A DNA stretch of 64,000 nt. Source: Gelatoporia subvermispora B (taxonomy: Eukaryota > Basidiomycota > Agaricomycetes > Polyporales > Gelatoporiaceae). Below are positions 9,601-18,905 of this stretch, piece by piece. The notes below the pieces were generated by a model, which was not told the origin of the DNA, searched no databases, and was given only the letters and a program-made list of their open reading frames with translations. The DNA lies in the NCBI GenBank assembly GCA_000320605.2, contig KB445813.1, positions 356,371 through 420,370 on the forward strand. The letters are read 5' to 3'. Position 1 is the stretch's first letter. Every line of letters starts with the position of its first letter. The position numbers and the translations under genes are program-made.

Positions 9601-10828
9601 TATTCTGGAAGCTATCCGGGAATGTGCGCCATGCAAGAACTTTGGCGGCAGCCATTTTCATGCTTTACTCGACCCTATCACGCGTAGACATCCGGGTGAA
9701 TTATTAGTCGGTGACTACCTCTCACTTCCTAAGGGTCATGGTGGTTTCTGCACTGTGGGTCTGTACATGGACACATGCTCTCAGCGTGTCTGGGCAGACA
9801 AGTTCCGGACGGCTGGCAGTGCGAAAACCACCATTTCCAGCCTTAGCCGTATATTTCGTGACTATGACGCATCGGAGACTTTTATGTCTGACGGCGGTCG
9901 GCACTTCGATAATGTGGAGGTCCGTACTTTTTGCTCATCATGGAATGTGGCAACCCACGTGGTCTCTGCGTACTCCCCTTGGATTAACGGCCTCATTGAA
10001 GGCACTAACCGGTTGCTTCTTCATGTCCTGCGACGCCTCTGTGCTCCTGCCCTTGGGAAGGATGGGTATATTGATGGCGACTGGAGCTCTCTTCCGGCGT
10101 TGTGGCCCAAGTTCCTTGATGATGCCATTTATTGTCTTAACAACCGCATTTTACCTGCTCTTCAGTTCTCTCCACGGGAGCTGTACTTTGGGCGTGTGGT
10201 GAATACCCCCCACTCTCCGCTCTCAGCCATCATAGATGCTGTGTCAGCGCCTGAAGCTAATATTCACATGGCATATGCGGCGCAGCAGGGCCTTGATGGC
10301 CATAGTGCTGCCGTGGCCCATGCTAACCGCCGAAAGAGCTCATTTGACCGTCGTGTGCAGCGTCACTTCCCAGGGGAGGTGATATTCCAGCCTGGTGACC
10401 TTGTGCAGATCTATCGCAGTGATTTGGACTACACTTTCCGAACAGAGCGCAAGCTCTTGCCCAAGTGGTCACCTCCCCGCCGAGTTGTCTCACGTATTTC
10501 TACTTCTTACCGGCTAGAAACTCTCACCGGTGACCCAGTCCCGGGCACCTTCCATGCTCGGCGCCTGCGGCCCTTTGTTCCGCGGCTTGGCTCACCCCTC
10601 GCCCTTCAAGAGGCTCGACGTCTTGTTAACTATTCATCTCCTTCAACATCACCATTGCCTACGTCGCACAACACAGTCATTTTGTCTCCTCCTGCAGATT
10701 CTGCGCTGATTGGGCTTGTTCACAGTTACCCCACGCCACTGGTGCTTCCACGCCACAGCCCATCTGCTGCGCATTGTCCCACCAAATCTCGCTTGCCTTG
10801 CACTAGCCCTGGCATGTCAGGCCCATGA
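6563..10828 (+). CDS. pol: Pol: protease, reverse transcriptase, RNase H, integrase
   Basis: The frame is open from 6386, but translation should enter at 6563 by -1 frameshift, giving about 1421 Pol residues. Domains in order: aspartic protease with FDDGA near 6896-6910 (usually DSGA or DTGA); reverse transcriptase with FDFASGFY, MPFGLTGAP and the catalytic FVDD near 8264-8275 (usually YxDD); RNase H with TDGCKDGFGA near 8765, ETDCQALRD near 8990 and ADGLSRA near 9125. Integrase follows, with an HHCC finger (HMTGGHW ... CAPC, 9520-9635) and DDE residues in VGDYL (~9710), MSDGGRHF (~9885) and GLIEGTNR (~9990). It ends with a GPY/F-like KLLPKWSPPRRVV stretch and a basic tail. No internal frameshift or stop is seen before UGA at 10826-10828. 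Confidence 0.95.
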   Translation, partial: GKRVRAGIGLGIPPALRTFPSSPVPVCNLPPPGDCTVGPEDVHTSPCATACPDDVPTDPVLYSRASLNEVLDLYHVRPSPNSPPELQPAKPFVHAISIHNPSGEIVRVKALFDDGAMVNVMCIDLWQRVQHRVGKLQPSGRRLRMANGTIEPSAGYWLGDIELGGVRVRSAFEVLPSGGAWSFLAGKPILEALRAVHDYGPDTLRVPAPSGEVVLRNKYGLGHDVALICAAGLSPAIDIKALPATTIQYISPSMWAASAAPAAAWHVGADVSPSDDNPGDEIFAGLSDISTPTPPYSRLTDPFHADRVRAILQAVRIGPDLTSDERRHVIDLLSEFADCFALSVSEVFPVPGAVHKLHIPPGTSFGHRVHQRPLTPPQRDFLHRKIDELLAAGVIEACTPDQVKCVSPMTLAQKAHEGGGLSLEELQHRVNDQCVAAGLEPAFDLPPRPPGRDQPAKPAGQPKWRICQNFGELNKVTGIAPVPQGDLRAKQQRLSGHRWICTFDFASGFYAVTMDEESRPYTCFFVEGRGYFRCVRMPFGLTGAPATFAQMTIDNLHDLLTEGTMELFVDDGGAAGDDFDTLLGNIRRILSRVRERKLSLSPSKSQFFMTSAVFAGATVGPGGVSPDLAKLTAVVDWEQPRHALALSSFLGLTSHFRDLIKGYSRIEGPLRDLLKAVNVPKACSTQTYRRILQGHSLDPVWTATHTAAFLALKQVLISEPVLRRPVWDGTPFIIATDGCKDGFGAVLIQRFASVLPNGRTVTKLHPIAFASKRTSRSEENYKPFLLEFAALKFGLDKFSDIVWGFPIELETDCQALRDVLLNDKLNAAHARWRDSVLAHQIIDVRHVPGKLNVVADGLSRAREGLPRTDSDGSAWTVCEDWDSQTGIVNDLFTVDAATDASYPVLLHRFRDEPLFLEVIQAIQALQESLDTSPENPALRRARHHASQYMIDSGKLWKLFGGARARARPRVECVPRSEAVLLAREQHMTGGHWGRDAIKLALLDRIWSPNLDASILEAIRECAPCKNFGGSHFHALLDPITRRHPGELLVGDYLSLPKGHGGFCTVGLYMDTCSQRVWADKFRTAGSAKTTISSLSRIFRDYDASETFMSDGGRHFDNVEVRTFCSSWNVATHVVSAYSPWINGLIEGTNRLLLHVLRRLCAPALGKDGYIDGDWSSLPALWPKFLDDAIYCLNNRILPALQFSPRELYFGRVVNTPHSPLSAIIDAVSAPEANIHMAYAAQQGLDGHSAAVAHANRRKSSFDRRVQRHFPGEVIFQPGDLVQIYRSDLDYTFRTERKLLPKWSPPRRVVSRISTSYRLETLTGDPVPGTFHARRLRPFVPRLGSPLALQEARRLVNYSSPSTSPLPTSHNTVILSPPADSALIGLVHSYPTPLVLPRHSPSAAHCPTKSRLPCTSPGMSGP

Positions 10829-10845
10829 CCGCCCGATCACGGGCC
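10820..10845 (+). other. hairpin around the pol UGA stop
   Basis: GGCCC (10820-10824) pairs with GGGCC (10841-10845). After one A.C mismatch, the stop codon TGA (10826-10828) itself pairs with TCA (10837-10839), leaving an 8-nt loop. The base after the stop is C, the leakiest +4 base for UGA. Suggestive of regulated termination; not proof. Confidence 0.45.
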
Positions 10846-11509
10846 ATGGTTGACCTGTTCCCGTCTTTCCGCTGCCCTTTTATTTCCCATCATCCGATCA
10901 CGTCTGCGGTCGTGCTTGACAAGTCACCCACCACTGACAGCTGGCATGTCCGCCTTCACTCGTTCTGCCTCCCCACGCGACTTTAACGTCCGCCTGCCCA
11001 CAAAACTCACTCTCCTTTGGCCTTCCTTCCGTCGCGACCACACACTTTCTGACCCCACTGGCTCGGGTGCCGTCGCACCCATTCCTGTTCGAGGGATGCT
11101 ACGTCAGCAGAGTGCTTGGAACCAGGCTAGCACCTACATTATCATGGACTTCACTTCCAGCCCCCATCTCCTTCCAATCCGTGAAGGACAGTGTCTTTGC
11201 ATCACCAACGAGTCCAATGTCATTGTCCACCTCGAGAGCGTGTACAAGATCGAGCGCGACTTCATTGTGTTCTACGCACCCATTCACCCTATCGGCGATC
11301 GCGCCGCCTACATACAGGTCCCCGCACGCTATGCCGGTGTTGGTCTCTGGGCCTACATCTACTTCCATCTCTTTTATCATCACCTTCCGCACACAGTCCG
11401 CACCCCCGGGCCCTATCTCGGCCAACTTGTTGTGCCTTCGCAGACCAACTTTAGCGCCCGCTTTCGGACCTGGCTGCCCAAGTTTGGCCGGTTTGGAGAT
11501 CACATGTGA
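10829..11509 (+). CDS. third open frame of the retroelement, in frame with pol after one UGA
   Basis: The codon after the pol UGA starts a 226-codon open stretch in the same frame, ending at TGA 11507-11509. The first ATG inside it is at 10946 and would give 187 aa. The sequence looks protein-like rather than random: mixed hydrophobic and charged residues (IREGQCLCITNESN, VYKIERDFIVFYAP, then AGVGLWAYIYFHLF). I recognise no domain. One aromatic-hydrophobic stretch near the middle could be membrane-active, but there is no signal peptide, so I do not call it an envelope. It may be made as a Pol extension by UGA readthrough, or independently from the ATG. Alternatively the UGA is a recent nonsense mutation. 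Confidence 0.6.
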   Translation, partial: PPDHGPWLTCSRLSAALLFPIIRSRLRSCLTSHPPLTAGMSAFTRSASPRDFNVRLPTKLTLLWPSFRRDHTLSDPTGSGAVAPIPVRGMLRQQSAWNQASTYIIMDFTSSPHLLPIREGQCLCITNESNVIVHLESVYKIERDFIVFYAPIHPIGDRAAYIQVPARYAGVGLWAYIYFHLFYHHLPHTVRTPGPYLGQLVVPSQTNFSARFRTWLPKFGRFGDHM

Positions 11510-11647
11510 CCCACCCTGCGCGCACGGGGCCATCTCTCCGGGGAACCCCCGACGTATACCCTTCACTTTCATCACATGCCTTCCGACTGGCTTACACGGT
11601 CCCCTTCTTCGCACATCATAGAGGTTCTGCGCGACGAGGACGTCGCA

Positions 11648-11666
11648 TTTTTTTGGTGGGGGCACA
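11648..11666 (+). promoter_or_regulatory. polypurine tract
   Basis: A T-run at 11648-11654 followed by GGTGGGGG (11655-11662), ending four bases before the 3' LTR. This is the expected place and composition for the plus-strand primer. Confidence 0.6.
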
Positions 11667-11866
11667 TGGACTAGGGATGGGAGAGCAGGTTGAGGCGAGA
11701 GGCTGAGCAGGGGGTTAGCATACAGGAGTTGCGAGGAGAGAGCCGAGATTGCTTAGTCAGCAGAGCGCCCGAGGAGGAGTAGCGTACGCATACACGTCCT
11801 GTACGACACGAGCACGACAGCGCACTGCATTCGTCGAGTCCATTCTTCGCCCGACCCACTGCTCCA
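11667..11866 (+). repeat. 3' LTR, 200 bp
   Basis: Second copy of the 4724-4923 repeat with no difference that I can see. Confidence 0.95.
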
Positions 11867-11870
11867 TCGT

Positions 11871-12417
11871 GTCTGCACAGTATATTCGCTTTACAATTGA
11901 GCTGGTGAAAGGCTCAGATATGTGGTGCGGAAGTAACGCCTCGTCAAGACCCCATCCAAAGAAGGTGGTGCCGCCAACCAAAACGGTCCGGACCAGCTTT
12001 TTGCGATCTAGTTGGAATCACGGGGGAATAGTCAGCGTTCCACAGGTGTATCCCGTGTTTAAGATGTATCAGGTACACGCGAGGTATGGATGTCAGTGGC
12101 CCACAGTACGGTGGACCTCTGTGTTCTCAGTCCAGCTCTAAGCTCATTCGAAAATGCGAAGTGAGCATCCTATATCGATCACAAGTTGGCTAACGTACGG
12201 GCGCAGAGGTCGGCGATGCGATTCAGAATTAGGACGATAGAATTCAAGTAGAATAAAAGACGAAGAATCATGAAAGCGAGGAAAGATACAGGCGATAGAG
12301 AATTCGGAAAACATGGGACACAAATACTGGGGAAAGCGGGGGGTTAATAACGAGAATCAAAAGGACTGTCCGAAAGGTCTTGACACAATGAAGCCTAGTC
12401 TTGTCTTCGCATGTCAG
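11871..12417. other. intergenic, no gene recognised
   Basis: Right flank of the retroelement. One plus-strand frame runs from the LTR to 12141 but carries no motif and starts inside the repeat. AT-richer from 12200. Confidence 0.4.
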
Positions 12418-12686
12418 TCAGCCCCTCAGAGCATGAAGAGCTTGACGAGCCGCCTCTTCCATAGCATCACTGCGTGTTGTGGCCGACCAGCTGCCATGGC
12501 GCTGCCCTCGTACTATATTTGACGAGTCAATTTCGTCAGACGCCAATATCATGTTGTGATGAGGCACACTGTATACAGCTGCGTTTCATGTCAGACGATG
12601 CTGGGGACCAGTCTTATAGACGTCCCATGACATAGTGCGACGCTCCCCGCGCCCCTGGAGGTAATTATTCAACTGCATGCGTCAGT
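12418..12686 (-). pseudogene. dsRBM small-protein pseudogene
   Basis: Reading 12686-12570 (117 nt) and 12512-12418 (95 nt) across a 57-nt intron gives the same exon pattern as the intact family members. It yields a dsRBM with MQLNNYLQGRGERRTMSW, TGPQH, VYIRGQRHG and a C-terminal EEAARQALHALRG helix. Two tryptophan positions conserved in the relatives are TGA: 12684-12682 (start of exon 2) and 12588-12586 (the Trp after the GPxH turn). Both are TGG-to-TGA changes. No matching first exon was found. The intact relatives are at 23, 46.5, 48, 50.5, 53.6 and 56 kb. Confidence 0.8.
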
Positions 12687-13756
12687 CTGATCATAGCTTT
12701 GCGTACGAGTGATGACGAATAAATGCCGTGGCTCTTACGGTTAGCAGCCATGAGACTTGTGCTGACACCCTTGCAGATGTTCGGAGGAGAACGACCATGG
12801 CGAGCTCGTGTTATAGGCACCGGATACAGGTGCGATATACGTGATACCATGCATATGCAGACAGTGTTTCATGCAGCTGGGCTTCGAAATTGCAATCTAT
12901 GCAAGCAGTGTTTCCTGCAGCCAGGACCGGAGTCTGCGTCTCGGCAGCTGGTTCGCTTTGAAATATAGAATCTTGCCTGAAGACTTGCTATCAACGATGT
13001 CTCGAGCTGTCGTTGTGGTCCGGATATAGGCATGATGATCGTGCTTCAAGGAGACAATGAGCCCGAGGATGTCGCCGAAACCTCCAATCTCTGGGTAAAG
13101 CTGTGTCGCGCAGAAATCCATAAACATGCGGGTGGCATTATTTCGCGCCAGACCTTCCCGATCATTCCGAGTAAGGATCACCTCATCTTGCTCATGTGTA
13201 GATTGTTGAGATCAGTACCGCGCGTACAGTAAATGAAACTTTGTGGTGATTATGCAGGTCACAGAGTCGACCCGGCGACAGTGCAACAGATCAAGGTCGA
13301 TGTTGCTCCCAGGTACTAGGTAATGCCGATGGGGCTCTCGGGGTCGGCGTCATCTACGCCCGGAGAGGTCGCATCGAAATTTCCTGGGAATCCTCGCGGT
13401 GGATCAAGCGCCTTCTAGAACTCCCGACAGCTGTGCAAGTGATGCGAAATTCGGAGGTCTTAAGTTTCTTTCCTCCGTGCGGTGTCGAATGCAAATTTAG
13501 GCTGAGAGGATGCGTGCATCATATCTTGTTATGCCAGAGGTTCAGAAATGAATTGCAGCAAGATTCAAGAGTTATCAGCTTCAGCAAGCTACGTGTCATC
13601 AGGAAAACTTGATATGAGCAGCGAGAATGCCATACCATGTTCATTTGTAAATGTTAGGGCCGCAGGCTATCCAATTGGCCGGAGGTATCGAGAATCCGAT
13701 GTGGTATAGCATTACACACTCCAGACGAATGCAACAAGACATCGGTCAGTGTTACT
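12687..13756. other. no gene recognised
   Basis: A minus-strand frame at 12897-13181 has some protein-like character (a YPEIGGFGDILGL stretch), but I could not connect it to splice sites or a start. Otherwise only short frames. Confidence 0.35.
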
Positions 13757-14467
13757 CTATGACATTATACCTATCCCAATAAGACCAGCCCATCCAGGGA
13801 TTCGTCCGCTTCCCGTAACGCGCCCGACGAGACAGTATACAACAAGATCTCCAAGGGCGCTACTAACCATATTCTCAGCCGTGAAAGCATAGGTATCCTG
13901 CAATTGGGATAGCAGATTTACGATGTCCCTTGATCTCTCTTGATCGCGTGATATCTGAACGAATAGGTCCAAAGGATACATCTGTGATTTACAGACAAAC
14001 ATGAGGTAAATTCGAGCGGCATACCAGGCATGTTGTATGATACATACCTTCACAGAAGGAAGACGCCCCCCAAATCCCAATGCCTTCAAGACCTCATTCT
14101 CGAGACCTCTGCCATACGGACCCTCCCCAAGCCAAAACGCAACATCCCCGAACTCATCTGTTTCACTGGTCTGTCCAGCTAAGATACTCCCGCATGCAAG
14201 CGAGGTCGCGGCCGCATTTGCTGAGAGCGTAAGGTCTCCGAGAAACATTTGAGTCTGGACGTCGGGTGTGTCTCCAGCAATTATTGCGGCACCCCCAGTT
14301 CTGAGCTGCTGCTTGCCTGTTGCTGTAAACTCTGCGCCTTCGGTGTGGTAGAGCGCGTTGATCGTTGCGCTTGTCGCGGATGCAGTCGGGGTGGGTATCG
14401 TCGTATTCGTCGGAATGGCTAGATAGATAGCTTTTTCACCGAGTTCCTTGATCTTAACGAAATCCAT
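13757..14467 (-). CDS. uncharacterised two-exon protein
   Basis: Exon 1 is 14467-14048 and exon 2 is 13981-13757, joined in phase 0 across a 66-nt GTATGT...ACAG intron, giving 214 aa. The intron is a multiple of three without a stop, so its retention would add 22 aa. I recognise no family. The N-terminal half is Ala/Thr-rich with a TPTASATSAT stretch. The best conserved part is the segment with SLACGSILAGQ and FGDVAFWLGEG, because a decayed second copy of it lies at 33.1 kb and keeps the splice donor. That conservation supports a real gene. The exon 2 end (GWAGLIGIG) is less certain and could include another intron. Confidence 0.65.
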   Translation of the reverse strand: MDFVKIKELGEKAIYLAIPTNTTIPTPTASATSATINALYHTEGAEFTATGKQQLRTGGAAIIAGDTPDVQTQMFLGDLTLSANAAATSLACGSILAGQTSETDEFGDVAFWLGEGPYGRGLENEVLKALGFGGRLPSVKVCIIQHAWYAARIYLMFVCKSQMYPLDLFVQISRDQERSRDIVNLLSQLQDTYAFTAENMVSSALGDLVVYCLVGRVTGSGRIPGWAGLIGIGIMS

Positions 14468-15347
14468 GGCAGTGCTCGTCGTCGTCGTTTAGAAGAAGGA
14501 TACAGTGCATTCGGGCCTCCTGGTCGTCCATGACGTCGAGCCCGACATTTTAGCGCCCGCGTCACTGCGGGCTGACGGGCGTCTATGCACGCAGGGAGGG
14601 AGGTCTTCATCAAGTTACGCGGCTTAAGAACTGTTCTCAGCCGAGCCACACGACCGTAACCAGCGCCGAATGTGATAGGCGCTGCAAGGACACAGAAGTG
14701 GTTTGGACAAAGTGAACTGAGTCAAACTGTGTTGAGCTGTCTCGAGCATTGTTCTCAACGCTTGAGTGAGCTGGCAAGTCTGAAGTAAGAGATGAGCTGA
14801 TGAAAGTGTGCATTGTGAACTATCCGTGATTAGGCGGACCAACTATCCAGCTTCAGCGGCGGCACGGCTGAGGCACACGGAGAGGAAAGCTACATTTTAG
14901 CGCTCGCACCGCGGTGCTGTCCCTGAAGGCCTGAGAGCAGGTCCTGTGAAGGAATGGTGCATCGCAATATTATAGGATGCACGACAAAATGATCCGCGAG
15001 AGACGGTGCTATTACGACATACTAGATGCCGAAGGCTACAGAGTGAAGACGCGGAGAGTCTATCGTTATATACGGTATAATGAGAGACAAACAATGCAAC
15101 AGCGAGCGAATCGAAATGCGAGCCAGAAGATGCGAGGGCGGGTAAATCTTGCAGTGGTATGGGACGTGACGGGGTGAGATATAGGCTCTGGACATGCTCA
15201 GACCCGCTTTGGTGTGTGGCGGCGGCGGTGGTGATAGTAGCAATGGGGGGTGTACTCTAGGAGAAATCCAGATCGTAACAGGAGGCCGATGGGGGGTATA
15301 CTTACAGTGATCAAAACAAGTGTCCATTCCCCCCAGACCGTATTACA
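14468..15347. other. intergenic between two minus-strand genes
   Basis: Contains the probable promoter of the 14-kb gene and the 3' flank of the chitin synthase. A pyrimidine/purine-skewed stretch near 15200-15300 (GGCGGCGGCGG, GGGGGG) gives low-complexity open frames. No gene seen. Confidence 0.45.
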
Positions 15348-18300
15348 CTAGAAACTTGAACTGGGATCCAGAGGCCCAAGTGGTCCGTATCTCGGATCTC
15401 GCGAAATTGATCGACCGCCACTCCGTTTCTTCGCATGTGTCTTCCATTCACCGACACTTGAGCTGACGGCATCTGTTGGCCGGGTGGGAGAAATGGGCGA
15501 AATGACGTGTGTGTTGGGTTGCAGCCCTGGCGAAATCGATCGAGCCACCGCGGAGTATCCATTCGGTGGGCGATCCGAGAGTTGATATCGCGGAGCGGTC
15601 GAGGAAGCCCGCGAAGATGCTGGTGATGGCTTGTCGTCGAAGCCAACCTCGAGCATGGCTTCGAGATCTGCGCCGGCTATCGACTCAGCGCTCTGAAGTG
15701 CCTGCGGCATTAGGACAGCAGGCGGAGGCGGGTACTCCGCACTATTCTCGTTGTATCCTCCAATCTGAGCACCCCATTGGTCCTCAGACGAAGAGACAGA
15801 GATGGTGTCCGAGCCATACTCGCTGAACACCTCGCTGTGCGCAGTGAGAAGCCTGTTCTCGGACCCGATGTAGCTACCGTGCATTCGCTCGAACTCCCTC
15901 CGTCGACGTTCTTCACGCCGGATCTTTCGCAGGCGCGACCGTTCCCAATCTTCCCAACGACGCAACGGCACCGTTTGGATGGGCGCAGAGCCACCTCCTT
16001 CCCCGTGGCCTTCACCCTTGGCCTCACCTTCCACTTTTCTGCAAGCGAGAACACGTGAGCGGAAGCCAGGATGATCAATATTCGCTACTCACCTTGTTTC
16101 ACCCCATGAGAAGTCATCGAAATGCCAAAATGCGTATACAGGAAGGATCAAGTTCCAGACAGGCAGCGCGAGTAGATAGATCAGCATCCAGAATACATAC
16201 ACCACCTTGCGCGTAGTGATGAGAATAAGGATCGCAGGGAGACCTAGGACGGCGATAAGGAGGACGAGGGGGATAGCTTGTTCGAAGCTCTTCGGGGGGT
16301 TGAGAATCATCTCAACAATGAGCATGTAGGTCAGGGAGATGGCGATCGGAAGAACGACGGTGCCGAGGAGATCCATGAAGACGACGAATTGCATACTGAA
16401 GCAGAAAGTACCGCACGTGTCACGAACGAGTGCCAGTTCCATGAGGTTGTGTATGGTCGAGTTGATCCAGCGACGTCGTTGGGACAGAAGAACCTTGAAC
16501 GTGTCAGGTACGACTGTCCGACAACGTGCTTGTGGCAGGAACATCATCTTGCGGTTAGGGAAAGTACGCAGCAGAATTGTCGTCAAGAAGCGATCCTCGC
16601 CGAGCAGGAGAAGGTTCTTCTGATGCAGCGTCGTCACTTCGCACTGACTGTACTCCTTGACGATTTCGGGCTTGATGATAAGCGGTACCCAGTCGTCGCC
16701 TGTCTGTCGCCGTGCCTTCAATCGGAACATAGAGAAACAACCGGGAAGACAGGATACACCACCAAAGACGGCTTCGAATGCCTTCGCAAGGTGATGCGAA
16801 ATGAAGTACTCGAAGACCTGGATGGCCGTTACCCATGACTGGCGCTTGTTTGCTATTCGAGTTTCCCCACATACACCCATAATCATCTGATCGTGGTGCA
16901 TACAATTGACGAGGTACTTCAACGAGTCCGGGAAAACCTTGGTATCGGCGTCAACCTACGAAGAGGGTTAGCGGAGGGTTTCCGAAACTCGGATGGAAGA
17001 CAAACCATGAGGCAAACTTCGAAAAAATCAGGAGTGACGCCCATGAGGACGTGAATTTTGCGGAAAAGGTCGAAGTCGAGAGGTGTCATTCGATCGTTGT
17101 ATGTGACATGGGAGAAAAAGTTCATCAGGATGAGCTGACTGTCTCTCTTTCCGCGGTTGCCGGGTTTCTTCTCAGTGGCAGCTTCCTCTTCCGTTCCACA
17201 CTTCACCACAATGATCGTTGGTGTTCGCCGTCCGGCAACAGCTGAACGTGCCTGTCAGCGCTAACATACACATCCAATAGCATTGACACTTACTGTAATG
17301 ACCCGCATACACCATCGCCCGGTTGACAGCCTTTGCACCCGAGCCGACCGCAGTGTAGGTCATGGGAACGGGGTTTCCAAACCTCGGATCTGCCTCCAAC
17401 AAACTGACACAGATGTCAGGCGTGCTGCGCTTCTCTCCGGCTCCAGTGATCATCCCATCCGCGACCACGAACAGCAGCTTCCGTGCGTCCGCGTAGGTCG
17501 TCTGCGAAATGGAGTCCAGCGTCGTGCGGAGCGACTCTTCGCCTTCGGAATAGCACGTCACCAGGCACACTGCGAATAGCTCCGCGCCAATCTGGGCGAG
17601 GCTCACAATTGGCGCCGCGCCTGCTTCGGGGCCAGACCCGGGAACCAGCGTCGCGGTACTCGACGCAAGCGAGCGAGCGCCTTTGGGCGGCTTGCCGAGC
17701 TTCTTCGTGCCACCGGGACCGGCCCACGGCGCTGTACCGTTGGTGTTGTCGATGGAGATGTTCGCGCCTTCCGGGAGGACGGCAGGGCTGATGGCATGGC
17801 GGTTCAGCGCGAAGCTGTCGGGGGGACCTGCGAGACGCTCGGAAAGGAACCAATTGAAGACACATGCCATCGCGAAGCGAACAAGGACGAGACCGAGGAC
17901 GACAATGAGGCCGGCATAGAGGATGAGCTGCGAGACGAAGCAGCCTGGGGCAATTTTGTCGATGTTGCCTGCGTAGTAGCGCTCCATCAGACAGGGCACC
18001 GCCGCGCGGATGTCTGAGCGGTAATAGAATAGACGAGTCCCGTCTCGACCACTACCGCCTGGTGTCGACTGCAGCATTGTACGGATAGCGGCGTCGAGGT
18101 CATCCGACGGAATTGGCAACTTGTGCAAGCTCATATACGAGTTCATGTTGAGTACCGCGCCGTCGATGACAAAGTAGTTCTCGAGGGCGGCGACTTGATC
18201 CCAGTCGTACCCGACGATGAGACTGGTATTGACTAGCCCCAGGGAGGACAGTGTCGAGCTCGAGTTGAGCGGACCAAGTGGGCACTGGGTACCTGCGCAT

Positions 18301-18905
18301 GGGTCTTCAACCGCCGCGCGGAATGATAGGCCCTGGCAGGAGGGATAGCTGGCAGCGTCGCGCTGGAACAGTGTCGTAATGTCCTGGCCAGGCGACTGGA
18401 GTAACTCCGTGAAGTTGGCGCCCGGTACACTGGGAATCTTTGTGACGTTCATCTGAAATCCTTGCACACCCAAGGTGTTTGGGACTGAGCCTTTGCTCAC
18501 GTACCGACCGCCGACCTGCGCTGTTTCAGGACACAGCACTTTCTGGAGGCCGACTGTGAGAAAGCCGACGATTCCGCACATGCAGGCGATGATGAAGCAC
18601 AACGCGATCTTCTCCCGCCATGCTTGTCGCTTGTGTTTGTCATTGAGCCCACCGAGAGACTCAAGTAGCATGTCGGGGGCCCAGAAGGTGACAATACGGG
18701 AGAAGATGCGCCAGGCATCGAGACCTTGGTCTTCGGCTCGAGGTGAGAGAGAAGTGCCGGTGGGGAGATGGGCGGACTGGGGGTTGATCAAGGGGACGGG
18801 TGCGACGCTACGCTCGGGACGGGTCAACGTCTTTGCGCGTCGAACAGTAGCGGCGGGGTTGAGGACCCGGGGAGGAGGAATGGCATCGCCGGGACCGAAA
18901 GCCAT
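15348..18905 (-). CDS. chitin synthase, class IV (CHS3-type)
   Basis: Four exons, 18905-17294, 17241-17006, 16955-16093 and 16038-15348, with matching phases, give 1133 aa. It polymerises UDP-GlcNAc into chitin across the plasma membrane. Two membrane segments lie at about residues 100-120 and 324-350, separated by a large Cys/Asn-rich extracytosolic region. The family-2 glycosyltransferase domain follows, with VDADTK at ~617 (UDP/metal-binding Asp), GEDR at ~735 and the chitin-synthase signature QRRRW at ~775. About three further membrane spans lie between ~800 and 900, and the last ~230 residues are a Ser/Arg/Pro-rich cytosolic tail. No myosin motor, DEK domain or cytochrome b5-like domain is obvious, which argues for class IV rather than V/VII. 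The ATG at 18905 is the only plausible start. An S. cerevisiae Chs3 relative by architecture. Confidence 0.93.

Larger units (their letters stand above)
4724..11866 (+). mobile_element. complete Ty3/gypsy LTR retrotransposon
   Basis: A 7143-bp element bounded by two 200-bp direct repeats that look base-for-base identical and begin TG and end CA. Inside, in order: a primer-binding-site candidate, gag with a CCHC zinc knuckle, a -1 frameshift signal, pol with protease, reverse transcriptase, RNase H and integrase in the Ty3/gypsy order, an in-frame UGA followed by a third open frame, and a purine-rich tract against the 3' LTR. The LTR identity implies recent insertion, and gag and pol are uninterrupted, so the copy may be competent. 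I see no chromodomain after the integrase. The flanking DNA does not show that a gene was disrupted. Confidence 0.95.

Noticed and set aside
11099..11665. A 188-codon antisense frame opposite retroelement ORF3
   Set aside because: It starts just inside the 3' LTR edge and mirrors the codon pattern of ORF3. No motif or promoter supports it.
11749..12141. Plus-strand frame running out of the 3' LTR
   Set aside because: Its first third is the LTR read-through frame shared with gag; the rest has no motif, intron or start codon of its own.
15348..18905. Chitin synthase as class V/VII with a myosin motor
   Set aside because: Upstream of residue 100 there is only a short Pro/Arg-rich segment and no motor or cytochrome b5-like region; exon phases close the gene at 18905.
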